DNA of 64,000 bases, taken from positions 124,001 to 188,000 of the forward strand of contig QKJP01000048.1 in the NCBI GenBank assembly GCA_003249255.1, given 5' to 3'. The notes under the pieces are model-generated. The model was not told the DNA's origin and made no database searches. It was given only the letters and a program-made list of their open reading frames with translations. The stretch comes from Bacteroidales bacterium. Its GTDB lineage: Bacteria > Bacteroidota > Bacteroidia > Bacteroidales > Marinilabiliaceae. The translations under genes were made by a program, and so were the position numbers. This document shows, piece after piece, positions 56,134-64,000 of this stretch. The first letter of the stretch is position 1. Each line of letters opens with the position of its first letter.

Positions 56134-57303
56134 TTAATATTCAAATGTACCAAACTGGCTTTGGATGGTCAATTTCTTCGAGTCTGAAACCTCTACTCTA
56201 CCCACCACCTGAGCATCGATATTGAATGATTTACTAATTTCAATAATTCGCTCAGCTTTTTCCGGCGACACATAGAACTCATATCGATGTCCCATGTTAA
56301 ACACCTTGTACATTTCTTTCCAATCTGTACCTGATTGCTCATGAATTAACTTGAACAAAGGTGGTACATCAAACAAATTATCCTTAATAACATGAACATC
56401 ACCTACAAAGTGAAGCACCTTAGTTTGTGCACCACCTGAACAGTGAACCATTCCATGAATATCTTGGCGCATTTCATCCAACACTGTCTTTACAACAGGT
56501 GCATAAGTACGGGTTGGAGACAGTACTAATTTACCGGCATCGATTGGAGAACCTTCTACCGGATCGGTTAACTTACAATTGCCGGAATAAACTAAATCAT
56601 CAGGCACTGCACCATCGTAACTCTCCGGATATTTTTCCGCCAAATATTTTGCAAATACATCGTGACGAGCAGAAGTTAATCCATTACTTCCCATGCCTCC
56701 GTTGTACTCTTTTTCGTAAGTGGCTTGTCCAAAAGAAGCCAAACCAACAATTACATCACCCGGTTGAATGGTATGATTAGAAATCACATCACTGCGTTTC
56801 ATACGGCAAGTAACCGTACTATCTACAATAATGGTTTTTACCAAGTCCCCCACATCAGCGGTCTCACCTCCTGTAGGATAAATACTTACACCCATTTCGC
56901 GAAGCTCGGCTAGTAACTCATCAGTACCATTAATAATGGCAGATAACACTTCACCGGGAATCAGATTCTTATTTCGCCCTATGGTTGATGACACCAAAAT
57001 ATTATCGGTTGCACCCACACAAAGCAAATCATCAACATTCATGATGATGGCATCTTGAGCAATCCCTTTCCATACAGAAATATCTCCGGTTTCCTTCCAA
57101 TACATGTAAGCTAATGAAGACTTTGTACCGGCACCATCGGCGTGCATAATGTTACAAAACTCTTCATCGCCACCAATAATATCCGGAACGATTTTACAGA
57201 AAGCTTGTGGAAAAACTCCTTTGTCAATGTTTTTGATGGCATTATGCACATCTTCTTTTGAGGCGGAAACGCCACGTTGATTGTATCTTGAATCTGAACT
57301 CAC
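56134..57303 (-). CDS. purM: Phosphoribosylformylglycinamidine cyclo-ligase PurM
   Basis: 389 residues from a GTG start at 57303. AIR synthase family: RYNQRGVSASKEDVHNAIK at the start, HADGAGTKSSLAY, MNVDDLLCVGA, YPTGGETADVGDLV, VGLASFGQATYEKEYNGG. The protein is longer than E. coli PurM, as is usual in this phylum. The frame stays open to an ATG at 57351, but the promoter element at 57338-57345 lies within that extension, so the GTG is preferred. It makes AIR in purine synthesis. Confidence 0.93.
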   Translation of the reverse strand: MSSDSRYNQRGVSASKEDVHNAIKNIDKGVFPQAFCKIVPDIIGGDEEFCNIMHADGAGTKSSLAYMYWKETGDISVWKGIAQDAIIMNVDDLLCVGATDNILVSSTIGRNKNLIPGEVLSAIINGTDELLAELREMGVSIYPTGGETADVGDLVKTIIVDSTVTCRMKRSDVISNHTIQPGDVIVGLASFGQATYEKEYNGGMGSNGLTSARHDVFAKYLAEKYPESYDGAVPDDLVYSGNCKLTDPVEGSPIDAGKLVLSPTRTYAPVVKTVLDEMRQDIHGMVHCSGGAQTKVLHFVGDVHVIKDNLFDVPPLFKLIHEQSGTDWKEMYKVFNMGHRYEFYVSPEKAERIIEISKSFNIDAQVVGRVEVSDSKKLTIQSQFGTFEY

Positions 57304-57337
57304 GAGTAATGATTTTTCAGGTTTACCATTCGGACTG

Positions 57338-57345
57338 CAAAAGTA
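57338..57345 (-). promoter_or_regulatory. -7 element of the purM-prfA promoter
   Basis: Minus strand TACTTTTG followed by CAG, with TTGA (57368-57365) 19 nt upstream. The transcript would start near 57331, which excludes an ATG at 57351 as the purM start. Confidence 0.6.
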
Positions 57346-57450
57346 ATACAATCTTTTGGGATCATCAACGGATGACAGTTTTTAAGTCTTGAAACAAAGC
57401 GAAAAACCAGCATTAATTAGTAATTTTGTACTTTCCTCAAACTATTAAAA

Positions 57451-58419
57451 ATGCTTAAAAAACTTGATGGCTTTATTTTAGGATTGATTGGCATGATCAT
57501 CCTGGCAAAAATTTATCCGGAAATTGGGAAGTCGGACCAATGGTATGGCTTAGATACTTTAAGCAGCTTAGGCATTTCACTGATCTTCTTCTTTTATGGA
57601 TTAAAACTAAGTCCAAAAGAAATGATGAAAGGAGTTACTAATTACCGACTTCACCTGGTCATCCAATTAAGTACGTTTCTTTTGTTCCCTCTCATAATCA
57701 TCCTGTTCAAACCGCTCATTCAATCTGAAGAAGGAAAACTTTTATGGATGGCGATGTTTTTTATGGCAGCCTTACCTTCAACCGTTTCATCTTCGGTGGT
57801 GATGGTAGTACTGGCCAAAGGCAATACTCCCGGCGCGATTTTCAATGCGAGTATTTCCGGGCTTCTTGGCATTATCATCACACCTCTTTGGATGAGTCTA
57901 TTTCTTCAAAACAGTAACTTCGCCATTGATTTTTCAGACACCTTTACGAGTCTCCTTGCAAAAATACTTGCTCCGGTTATTTTAGGCCTTATGCTAAACA
58001 AATATTGGGGTACATTTGCAAAAAAGCATTCTAAAAAACTTTCACTGTTTGACAAGTCAATTATTCTATGCATTGTTTACAACAGTTTTAGCAATTCGTT
58101 TTCCAGTGGGATATTTTCCACAATTAGCATTGCCCATTTATTAACCGTTGCACTTTCAATTTTTGCTATTTTTGCGATTATTTACGTCAGCATAAAAAAA
58201 ACTTGTGCCCTTTTAGAATTCAATCGGGAAGATGAGATCACCGCGGTATTTTGTGGCTCAAAAAAATCCTTGGTACATGGCAGTGTAATGGCAAAAGTAC
58301 TTTTTACCAACTCTGCAAGCTTAGGAATCTTCCTTCTCCCTACCATGGTGTACCATGCCATGCAATTAATTATCATTAGCTTTATAGCCCAGAAAAAAGG
58401 AAAAGAAATTGTAGGATAA
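57451..58419 (+). CDS. Bile acid:sodium symporter family (SBF-like) transporter
   Basis: 322 residues, about nine to ten membrane helices, with SLGISLIFFFYGLKLSPKEM and MAALPSTVSSSVVMVVLAKGN in the first half, the latter the crossing motif of the family. It belongs to the BASS/SBF-like group that moves organic anions with Na+. The substrate is unknown; the name does not imply bile acid. Divergent from purM. Confidence 0.88.
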   Translation: MLKKLDGFILGLIGMIILAKIYPEIGKSDQWYGLDTLSSLGISLIFFFYGLKLSPKEMMKGVTNYRLHLVIQLSTFLLFPLIIILFKPLIQSEEGKLLWMAMFFMAALPSTVSSSVVMVVLAKGNTPGAIFNASISGLLGIIITPLWMSLFLQNSNFAIDFSDTFTSLLAKILAPVILGLMLNKYWGTFAKKHSKKLSLFDKSIILCIVYNSFSNSFSSGIFSTISIAHLLTVALSIFAIFAIIYVSIKKTCALLEFNREDEITAVFCGSKKSLVHGSVMAKVLFTNSASLGIFLLPTMVYHAMQLIIISFIAQKKGKEIVG

Positions 58420-58515
58420 TCTTTTAATATTTTGCTAAGCAGTTTTATATCACTTAGTTTAGCAGATGATTTAAAAACAGCAACCAACACTACCTCCGAA
58501 AGGAACTATTATTTA

Positions 58516-58947
58516 ATGAGTAACCTTACAAAATACTTCGCTATTTATTTAGCCGGAATGATCGGTATCTGGAAAGGGATTCCAGTTGGAATTGCCTTAG
58601 ATGTTAATCCATACATCACAGCTTCGGTTACTGCCACAGGATCCATTACCACAATTTTGATCTTTTATTTTTCCGGGGAACAATTATCTCAGCTCCTCCT
58701 CAAAAAATACAACCAGGAAAAACTGGATCGAAAAAAAGGAAAGTTTGTAAAATGGATGGATAAATATGGCACTTTTGGCCTGGGTGTTATTTCAACCGGA
58801 TTATTAGGGCCGATTATCACTGTTATTTTTGGAATGCTACTAATCAGCAGAAAAAAAGTTTTTATTACTTACATGATTATCGGATCGATCATTTGGTCCT
58901 TTGGAGTTATTTTCTTCTTAGCTCCTCTTTTAGGATTGATGGAATAA
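58516..58947 (+). CDS. Small membrane protein, possibly small multidrug export family
   Basis: 143 residues from the ATG at 58516. Helices at about 5-25, 30-50, 85-110 and 118-140. The segment KYGTFGLGVISTGLLGPIIT and the GMLLISRKKVFITYMIIGSI tail resemble the Sm_multidrug_ex/SNARE-associated type of membrane proteins. The frame is open upstream to 58432, but that part is out of the protein family and mostly hydrophilic. Starts 96 bases after the SBF gene and may be cotranscribed. Confidence 0.7.
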   Translation: MSNLTKYFAIYLAGMIGIWKGIPVGIALDVNPYITASVTATGSITTILIFYFSGEQLSQLLLKKYNQEKLDRKKGKFVKWMDKYGTFGLGVISTGLLGPIITVIFGMLLISRKKVFITYMIIGSIIWSFGVIFFLAPLLGLME

Positions 58948-59382
58948 TAAGATAAGAAACAACACATCTTTGGAATAACCATTCGATTGTAAATATTCCC
59001 ATTACTCACATCTCGCTTCTAAAGTACTTTTACCCAACAAATGTGGTTAGTGAATAACATGGTGCTTTATAAGTCTAATAAAAGGTTTAAAAAAATGGAT
59101 TGAGGTCAGTAAATAAGTACACACATCTCTGCATAAATCTAAAAAAAACCAAAGTGGGCGACATCCCAAAACCTAGCCCGTAAGAGCTAGGATATTAATC
59201 AGTTACCTTATTTAAATGCCACGATATCCATAGCCCTTCAGGCTATGCTTTATGACACAGCATCTTTGATGTTAAAGTAAGCTTACTGTTGATAAGTACT
59301 TAACTACTTACCTCTAAAAATAGAATAGTTAAACTTTTCAAATCTACAAATTGACGCAATAGTCAATCGGCACATTAAAGAC
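58948..59382. other. Gene-free stretch with two hairpins
   Basis: No gene is seen. There are two neighbouring hairpins: CCTAGC (59172-59177) with GCTAGG (59186-59191), and CATAGCC (59229-59235) with GGCTATG (59241-59247). A GGATAT/ATATCC pair bridges the space between them. They could form a cruciform-like or RNA fold, or be decayed repeat pieces. Confidence 0.45.
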
Positions 59383-61365
59383 TTACTTTTGTATTCTAAA
59401 TTCAATCCGACGATTAATTTCTATAGCTTTTTTACGCTCACTCTTACTTAAGCCTTTAATATAATCTGCTGTAAGCATAGAGCCCGCTTTCAAGAAATCA
59501 TACTCCGCTTCTAAGTTACGGTCAACCTCCATGGGTTCAGATTCACCATAACCTTTAGCAGACAAACGTTCTGTTGGAATTCCTTTAGACATCAAATATT
59601 TCATTACAGCCTCTGCTCGCTGCTGAGATAATACTATGGCTTGGGTTTCATCATCGGTCTCCTGACACGTATGAGCGCAAATTTCAATAATTACACCCTG
59701 ATTAGCAGTCATGATATTAACCAAACGCTGCAATTCTTTTTTAGCGTCTTCTTCCAACTTAAACTCACCTTCTTTAAAGTAGATATTATCAAGAATAATT
59801 GCATCTTCAATAGGAGTTAATTTTACTTCAAAAGAAAAATCCTGATTTGCATTCAGCCCCATAGTACTGATGTTTTCCTTTTGATTGAAATACCCATTAG
59901 CAGCAACCATAAATACGTAGTCATTATCTTCAGCAAGCTTAGATTTAAAGGTACCATCCTCAAGCAAGTTTAATTTCACATTGGTTCCATCTGTTCCAAT
60001 TAATCGCATATAGGCATCTTGAATTGGCTCTCCTGTTTTTTGACTAAGCACACTCCCTTTCATGGAAAACTCTAATTTAGGCAAAGTAAAAGACCAGATA
60101 TTATCAATTCCTTTAGAGCTTTCACGAGTTGATGAAAACAAACCTTCTTCTAACATTCCTTTAAAAGCGATACCAAAATCATCACTCTCACTGTTAATAG
60201 GTTTCCCGAGATTAATTACAGTTGGCTCTCCATTTTTATTATATTCAACTTTATAAAGATCTAAGCCTCCATAACCAACATGAGTATCTGAACTAAAATA
60301 TAAAGTACCATCCATTCTCACATAAGGAAAAACTTCATCACCAGGGGTATTTATAACGTTGCCAAGATTTATTGGCTCACCCCATCCTGAATCGCCACCT
60401 TTTTCAACTTTCCAAAGATCTAATCCGCCAACGCCACCTTCCATGTCACTCACAAAATAAATGGTGCTTCCATCTTGCGATACGGCCGGATGAGCTGCCA
60501 TTATACTATCACCGGCAACCGGGGCCAATTCAGGCTCACCCCATTTTCCACCTGCTCGGCCAACCACATAAACCTCTGCACTCATTGGCTGTTCATTAGT
60601 ATATCGGCAACGGGTAAAATACATCTCTTTGCCATCAGGAGTTAAGGTACCACTCCCCTCATCATAAGATGTGTTAATCTGCTCATCAAGCTTCTCAGGA
60701 TCAGCCCATTCTCCTTTCGAATCATGACGACTCATGTAGATATTACAGCCTCCCTGACCGGTAATTCGACTTCTTTTACGGCCTCTCTTCTCCATTCGCA
60801 TGGATGAAAAGTAAATCATATCATAATCCGTACTCGCATAACCGGGACAAAAATCGCCATATTTGGCATGGCTTAATTTCTTTTCCTTCTGAACTACGTA
60901 TCGGGTTTTAATGGAATCTCGGATAGCCAACTTACAGGAAGCTGCTCCATTTAGTGCTTTTCTATTCAAAGCATCACGATCCAAATATTCATTATAAGTT
61001 TCTAAAGCATCTTCATACTTTCCACTGGCCACATAAGCCTCTGCCAACAATAACTCAACCGGCTGCTCAATGTATTTACTCTTAACACTTTTTGAGAAAA
61101 AAGAAGCTGCTTTTCGAGGCTGATTTAATTTAGCATAACAATCACCTAAATAATAGGCTAATTCACCTTTAGCATATTTACCTTTCTCCTTTTTAAAAGC
61201 TTTTTTATATAAAGGAATAGCTCTATAGTATTCGCCAATAGCATAAGCCTTTTGAGCCTTGCTAACTTTTCCTCCGGAAGCACAAGCAGTAACTACAGTT
61301 AATAAAATAAGAAATCCTAAATAGAAGGATGTACGATGTTTGATATATTGGGGCATCTGGCTCAC
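59383..61365 (-). CDS. porE: T9SS component PorE-like OmpA family lipoprotein
   Basis: 660 residues with the order lipobox (Cys28 in VVTACASGG), TPR region (about 35-145, AIGEYYRAIPLYKKAFKK), WD40-like beta propeller of PD40 type (about 170-425, with repeated IYFVSDMEGGVGGLDLW and LYFSSDTHVGYGGLDLY), carboxypeptidase-regulatory-like domain (about 432-515), and OmpA peptidoglycan-binding domain (about 530-660, CAHTCQETDD and GYGESEP). This is the architecture of PorE, which ties the type IX secretion ring to peptidoglycan. Other PD40-OmpA proteins of this phylum share the layout, so assignment rests on domain order. Confidence 0.8.
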   Translation of the reverse strand: MSQMPQYIKHRTSFYLGFLILLTVVTACASGGKVSKAQKAYAIGEYYRAIPLYKKAFKKEKGKYAKGELAYYLGDCYAKLNQPRKAASFFSKSVKSKYIEQPVELLLAEAYVASGKYEDALETYNEYLDRDALNRKALNGAASCKLAIRDSIKTRYVVQKEKKLSHAKYGDFCPGYASTDYDMIYFSSMRMEKRGRKRSRITGQGGCNIYMSRHDSKGEWADPEKLDEQINTSYDEGSGTLTPDGKEMYFTRCRYTNEQPMSAEVYVVGRAGGKWGEPELAPVAGDSIMAAHPAVSQDGSTIYFVSDMEGGVGGLDLWKVEKGGDSGWGEPINLGNVINTPGDEVFPYVRMDGTLYFSSDTHVGYGGLDLYKVEYNKNGEPTVINLGKPINSESDDFGIAFKGMLEEGLFSSTRESSKGIDNIWSFTLPKLEFSMKGSVLSQKTGEPIQDAYMRLIGTDGTNVKLNLLEDGTFKSKLAEDNDYVFMVAANGYFNQKENISTMGLNANQDFSFEVKLTPIEDAIILDNIYFKEGEFKLEEDAKKELQRLVNIMTANQGVIIEICAHTCQETDDETQAIVLSQQRAEAVMKYLMSKGIPTERLSAKGYGESEPMEVDRNLEAEYDFLKAGSMLTADYIKGLSKSERKKAIEINRRIEFRIQK

Positions 61366-61526
61366 ATTTTTAAAAATGCCAAAATTATAAATAATTATAC
61401 AACAAGAAAAACGGATTCTACCTGCATTTATTGCAGATGGGCTAATTGTAATATTTCCATCTGCTTAATTGAATCATTTTTAACATTATATAAGGATATT
61501 CCCGAATCAATCCCACACACTTTTAG

Positions 61527-61534
61527 TATTTTTG
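61527..61534 (+). promoter_or_regulatory. -7 element of the HAD phosphatase gene
   Basis: TATTTTTG followed by CACC lies 21 bases ahead of the ATG at 61556, and GAAGGA is just before that ATG. No good -33 box. It shows that the 8 codons upstream in the open frame are leader. Confidence 0.55.
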
Positions 61535-61555
61535 CACCGACAAAAAAGAAGGATT

Positions 61556-62362
61556 ATGAAATACAAAATGCTTGTACTGGATTTAGATGACACTTTATTA
61601 AGAGATGACTATTCGATTTCGGAAACCAACAAAAGCAAATTACTTGAAGCCCAAGCCAAAGGTGTATATGTTGTTTTGGCTTCCGGTCGCCCTACCGGTG
61701 CCATGTTAAAATATGCCGAGGAGTTAAATCTTGCTCATTATAATTCTTACATCATTTCTTACAATGGTGCAATTATTACAGACATTAAAAACAATAAAAG
61801 CATTTTTGAGCAAAGTTTAAGCAAAGAAGAAATTCATGATCTTCATGATTACAGTGTTGAAAACAACTTACATATTATCACCTACAAAAATAATGAGATT
61901 GTAAGTGAAACTGAATCTGAATACATCAATATTGAAAAAGATTTAACAGGAATGCCAATTCATAAAGTTCCTTGTTTTAAAACCGAAATTGCAAGTTCTG
62001 CTGTCAAATGTATTTTATTGGATGATCCGATTCGTCTGAAAAGTTTTGAACCTCATCTAAAAAAAGCTAAAACCAATTTAAGCGTTGCGATTTCTAAACC
62101 TTTCTTCTTAGAAGTTATGCCAAAAGGCATTGACAAAGCAGCCAGCATTCAACGCCTTGCTGAAAAACTAAACATAAAGCAGGAAGAAATTATTGCTGTG
62201 GGTAATGCAGGAAATGACTTAACAATGGTTGAATATGCCGGTTTAGGCATTTGGGTTGATAATGTAACACCCGAATTAAGAGATAGAGCTGATGCCATTG
62301 TTGCATCAAACAACGACGATGGGGTTGCCGAAGTTGTTGATCGCTATATTTTAAACAATTAA
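61556..62362 (+). CDS. Cof-type HAD-IIB phosphatase
   Basis: 268 residues from the ATG at 61556. HAD motif I is DLDDT (D9, D11) in LVLDLDDTLLRDD; motif II at VLASGRPTGAML; the type IIB cap lies between; motif III/IV is KGIDKAASIQRLAEKL and VGNAGNDLTMVEYAG. It dephosphorylates sugar phosphates or nucleotides; the exact substrate cannot be known. Single gene with its own -7 element. Confidence 0.93.
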   Translation: MKYKMLVLDLDDTLLRDDYSISETNKSKLLEAQAKGVYVVLASGRPTGAMLKYAEELNLAHYNSYIISYNGAIITDIKNNKSIFEQSLSKEEIHDLHDYSVENNLHIITYKNNEIVSETESEYINIEKDLTGMPIHKVPCFKTEIASSAVKCILLDDPIRLKSFEPHLKKAKTNLSVAISKPFFLEVMPKGIDKAASIQRLAEKLNIKQEEIIAVGNAGNDLTMVEYAGLGIWVDNVTPELRDRADAIVASNNDDGVAEVVDRYILNN

Positions 62363-62783
62363 GCTGAATTTTAGAAAACGCACCATTGATTAACTCCTAT
62401 TTAGCTAAACAAATAACATCAATAATAAAAATTGATGACTATTTAAACTTTCTGAATGTCCGCAATTATGCATAATGCAAAAGCAATTAATATACCGACC
62501 AAAAATATCAACACGAGACGCAGGCCTGCCCGATGCAGGCGGGGACACTGAGTTGTATAGTTGAACTTTATAAACTCAGTGCTTTTGTGCCTCAGTGTTA
62601 AAATAATTATGCGTAAAAACGGATATACGTTATAAACTTTATAGTTATATAAATAATGCTATGCCTGGTTGTAAAAATGCATGATCGATGAATTTAGTTG
62701 GACTTTTTGAAGCTTTTCTATACCATAACACGTAAAAGTTATGATCTTTGTAGATAGATAAAAGTTAGATAGAAAACAGATCA
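62363..62783. repeat. Repeat-rich spacer between the HAD and CapA genes
   Basis: No gene. A block CCGCAATTATGCATA at 62460-62474 recurs at 63973-63987, on the other side of the CapA gene. There are a GCCTGC/GCAGGC hairpin (62524-62540) and a long stem CACTGAGTT (62546-62554) with AACTCAGTG (62573-62581), followed by a third partial copy CCTCAGTG. A TACCATAACA block near 62721 also recurs near 63948. This looks like intergenic repeats on both sides of one gene. Confidence 0.6.
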
Positions 62784-63854
62784 ATGAAAACCATTACCAT
62801 TATAAGCCTCTTTTTAGTTTCATTTATAACAAACGCTCAGAACACAGATACCTTAAAACTCCTATTTATTGGAGACATCATGGGGCACGATACTCAAATT
62901 AGAGGAGCACAAACAACTCAGAACACTTATGATTACAATCCTGTTTTTGCCTATCTACATGAAGAAATCCGCAAAGCAGACATTGCAATTGCAAATCTGG
63001 AAGTAACATTAGCAGGTCCACCCCACAAAGGCTATCCACAATTCTCATCTCCTGACGCGCTAGCTGAAGCATGCAAGGGAGCCGGTATAGATATTTTTGT
63101 AACAGCTAACAACCATTGTGTAGACAGAGGAAAACAAGGTCTGGACAGGACTTGCAAAGTTTTGGATTCGTTGGAAATTCCTCGAACAGGAACTTTCTTT
63201 AATAAAGAAGATTATGAAAAAAACAATCCTTTTGTTTTTGAAGTAAACAACATTAAAATAGCTCTTCTTAATTATACTTATGGAACCAATGGATTACCGG
63301 TAACCCCACCTAATATCGTTAACCACATTGATACATTATCAATGGCCAAAGACATACAAAAAGCTAAAGAAAACCATCCGGATCAAATCATTGCTTTTGT
63401 ACATTGGGGCAGAGAATATCAAACAACCCCAAATGAAAAAGAACAAAAAGTCGCGCAATTCCTGTGGCGCAATGGCGTTAAAATAATAATTGGCTCACAC
63501 CCTCATGTTTTACAACCATTTCACTACGACCAAGAAAAAGGTGAAGTCGTTGTTTACAGCATGGGCAATTTTGTATCCAACCAAAGGGATGCGTTAACAG
63601 ATGGTGGAGCCATGACTCAAGTTATACTAACCAAAAAAGGAAATTCGTGTAAAGTGATTGATGCAAGCTATCAACTTACATGGGTACATACTCCTGTGCT
63701 TAATGGAAAAAAAGTTTTCTACATTTTACCGGCGGCTAAATACGAAAATAACTTTTTTGACAGTGATACAATAGCTCATGCTAAGCTATTAGAATATACA
63801 AAAGCGGCTAGGGAAATAATGAGCAACAACACGAGTTTTGACGAAGCAGAATAA
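62784..63854 (+). CDS. CapA (poly-gamma-glutamate capsule) family protein
   Basis: 356 residues. Signal peptide about 1-18 (FITNAQ). PGA_cap metallophosphatase-like fold: FIGDIMGHD, ANLEVTLAG, TANNHCVDRG, VHWGREYQ, IGSHPHVLQP and SMGNFVSNQ hold the metal-binding Asp, Asn and His residues. It is exported. The family is named after CapA of Bacillus, but here there are no capBC genes, so it is a stand-alone exported hydrolase-like protein. Flanked on both sides by related intergenic repeats. Confidence 0.9.
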   Translation: MKTITIISLFLVSFITNAQNTDTLKLLFIGDIMGHDTQIRGAQTTQNTYDYNPVFAYLHEEIRKADIAIANLEVTLAGPPHKGYPQFSSPDALAEACKGAGIDIFVTANNHCVDRGKQGLDRTCKVLDSLEIPRTGTFFNKEDYEKNNPFVFEVNNIKIALLNYTYGTNGLPVTPPNIVNHIDTLSMAKDIQKAKENHPDQIIAFVHWGREYQTTPNEKEQKVAQFLWRNGVKIIIGSHPHVLQPFHYDQEKGEVVVYSMGNFVSNQRDALTDGGAMTQVILTKKGNSCKVIDASYQLTWVHTPVLNGKKVFYILPAAKYENNFFDSDTIAHAKLLEYTKAAREIMSNNTSFDEAE

Positions 63855-64000
63855 AGACTTCATAAAAATCACTCTCGCTAAGACGCGAAGGCACAACGAA
63901 AAACACATTATTCTACAAATAAGTTATCAACATAAATACGCTGTTTTTACCATAACATAAAAGTTCGGATCACCGCAATTATGCATAAGCAATTGGCATA
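63855..64000. other. Right edge, noncoding repeat sequence
   Basis: No gene is seen before the window ends. It has a CGCTAAGACGCGAAGGCAC block of the kind common in Bacteroidota spacers, and the repeat units TACCATAACATAAAAG and CCGCAATTATGCATA shared with 62460-62745. Confidence 0.5.

Overview
The window comes from the chromosome of an AT-rich member of the Bacteroidota. The evidence is: promoters of the Bacteroidota type (TTTG, a spacer of about 18-20 nt, TAnnTTTG) ahead of many genes; a cluster for the type IX secretion system (gldJ, porU, porV, with porE elsewhere in the window); a fused SecDF; carboxyspermidine-type polyamine genes; and several families known mainly from this phylum (DUF4294, DUF2851, TIGR02757). 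I infer class Bacteroidia, probably near Marinilabiliales, but no rRNA is present to fix this. Nearly all of the window is ordinary housekeeping chromosome. There is no phage, CRISPR array, insertion sequence or restriction system.

Layout. 1-3.6 kb: tRNA-Leu and tRNA-Gly with their promoter and terminator, then mutS. 3.6-9.3 kb: a tiny membrane protein, a MATE pump, a small helix-turn-helix protein and a minus-strand operon tatA / Ca-Na exchanger / lolD / TIGR02757 / tRNA methyltransferase. 9.3-15.3 kb: secDF, rex, three tRNA-Val genes in a precise 186-bp tandem array, and folC. 15.3-20.9 kb: phoH, mtaB, an inositol-monophosphatase-like gene, a lipid A acyltransferase and a GT2 glycosyltransferase. 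20.9-32 kb: murF and gldJ on the minus strand, divergent from two consecutive porU genes, then porV and ispF. 32.5-37.4 kb: a thioredoxin, a DUF4294 protein, a flavoprotein reductase, a decayed arginine deiminase gene, sucC and a SPOUT methyltransferase. 37.7-46.4 kb: a TPR lipoprotein, a membrane protein, pnp, rpsO, an LPP20-like lipoprotein, a K+ channel with an RCK domain, and DUF2851. 46.5-51.1 kb: polyamine genes (carboxyspermidine dehydrogenase, nspC, speA). 51.25-52.9 kb: an inserted segment carrying an astacin-like lipoprotein protease, bounded by a 38-bp exact direct repeat. 52.9-64 kb: VOC protein, secreted hypothetical, pyrF, prfA, purM, an SBF-like transporter, a small membrane protein, porE, a HAD phosphatase and a CapA-family protein.

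How the genes work together. Sec (SecDF), Tat (TatA) and lipoprotein release (LolD) feed the envelope. GldJ, PorU, PorV and PorE belong to the type IX system that carries proteins across the outer membrane; PorU removes the C-terminal signal at the surface and PorV is its outer-membrane partner. MurF and the acyltransferase build peptidoglycan and lipid A. SpeA, the dehydrogenase and NspC make spermidine from arginine and aspartate semialdehyde, while the arginine deiminase that would compete for arginine is broken.

The observations most worth following are: (1) the tandem pair of porU paralogues, both with intact catalytic His and Cys; (2) the 38-bp repeat that duplicates the 3' end of the VOC gene and brackets the protease; (3) the 186-bp tRNA-Val repeats, whose spacers hold relic tRNA pieces split by a dispersed palindrome; (4) the arginine deiminase pseudogene; (5) a possible 26-codon leader peptide ahead of the polyamine operon. 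I did not find a clearly new multi-gene system.
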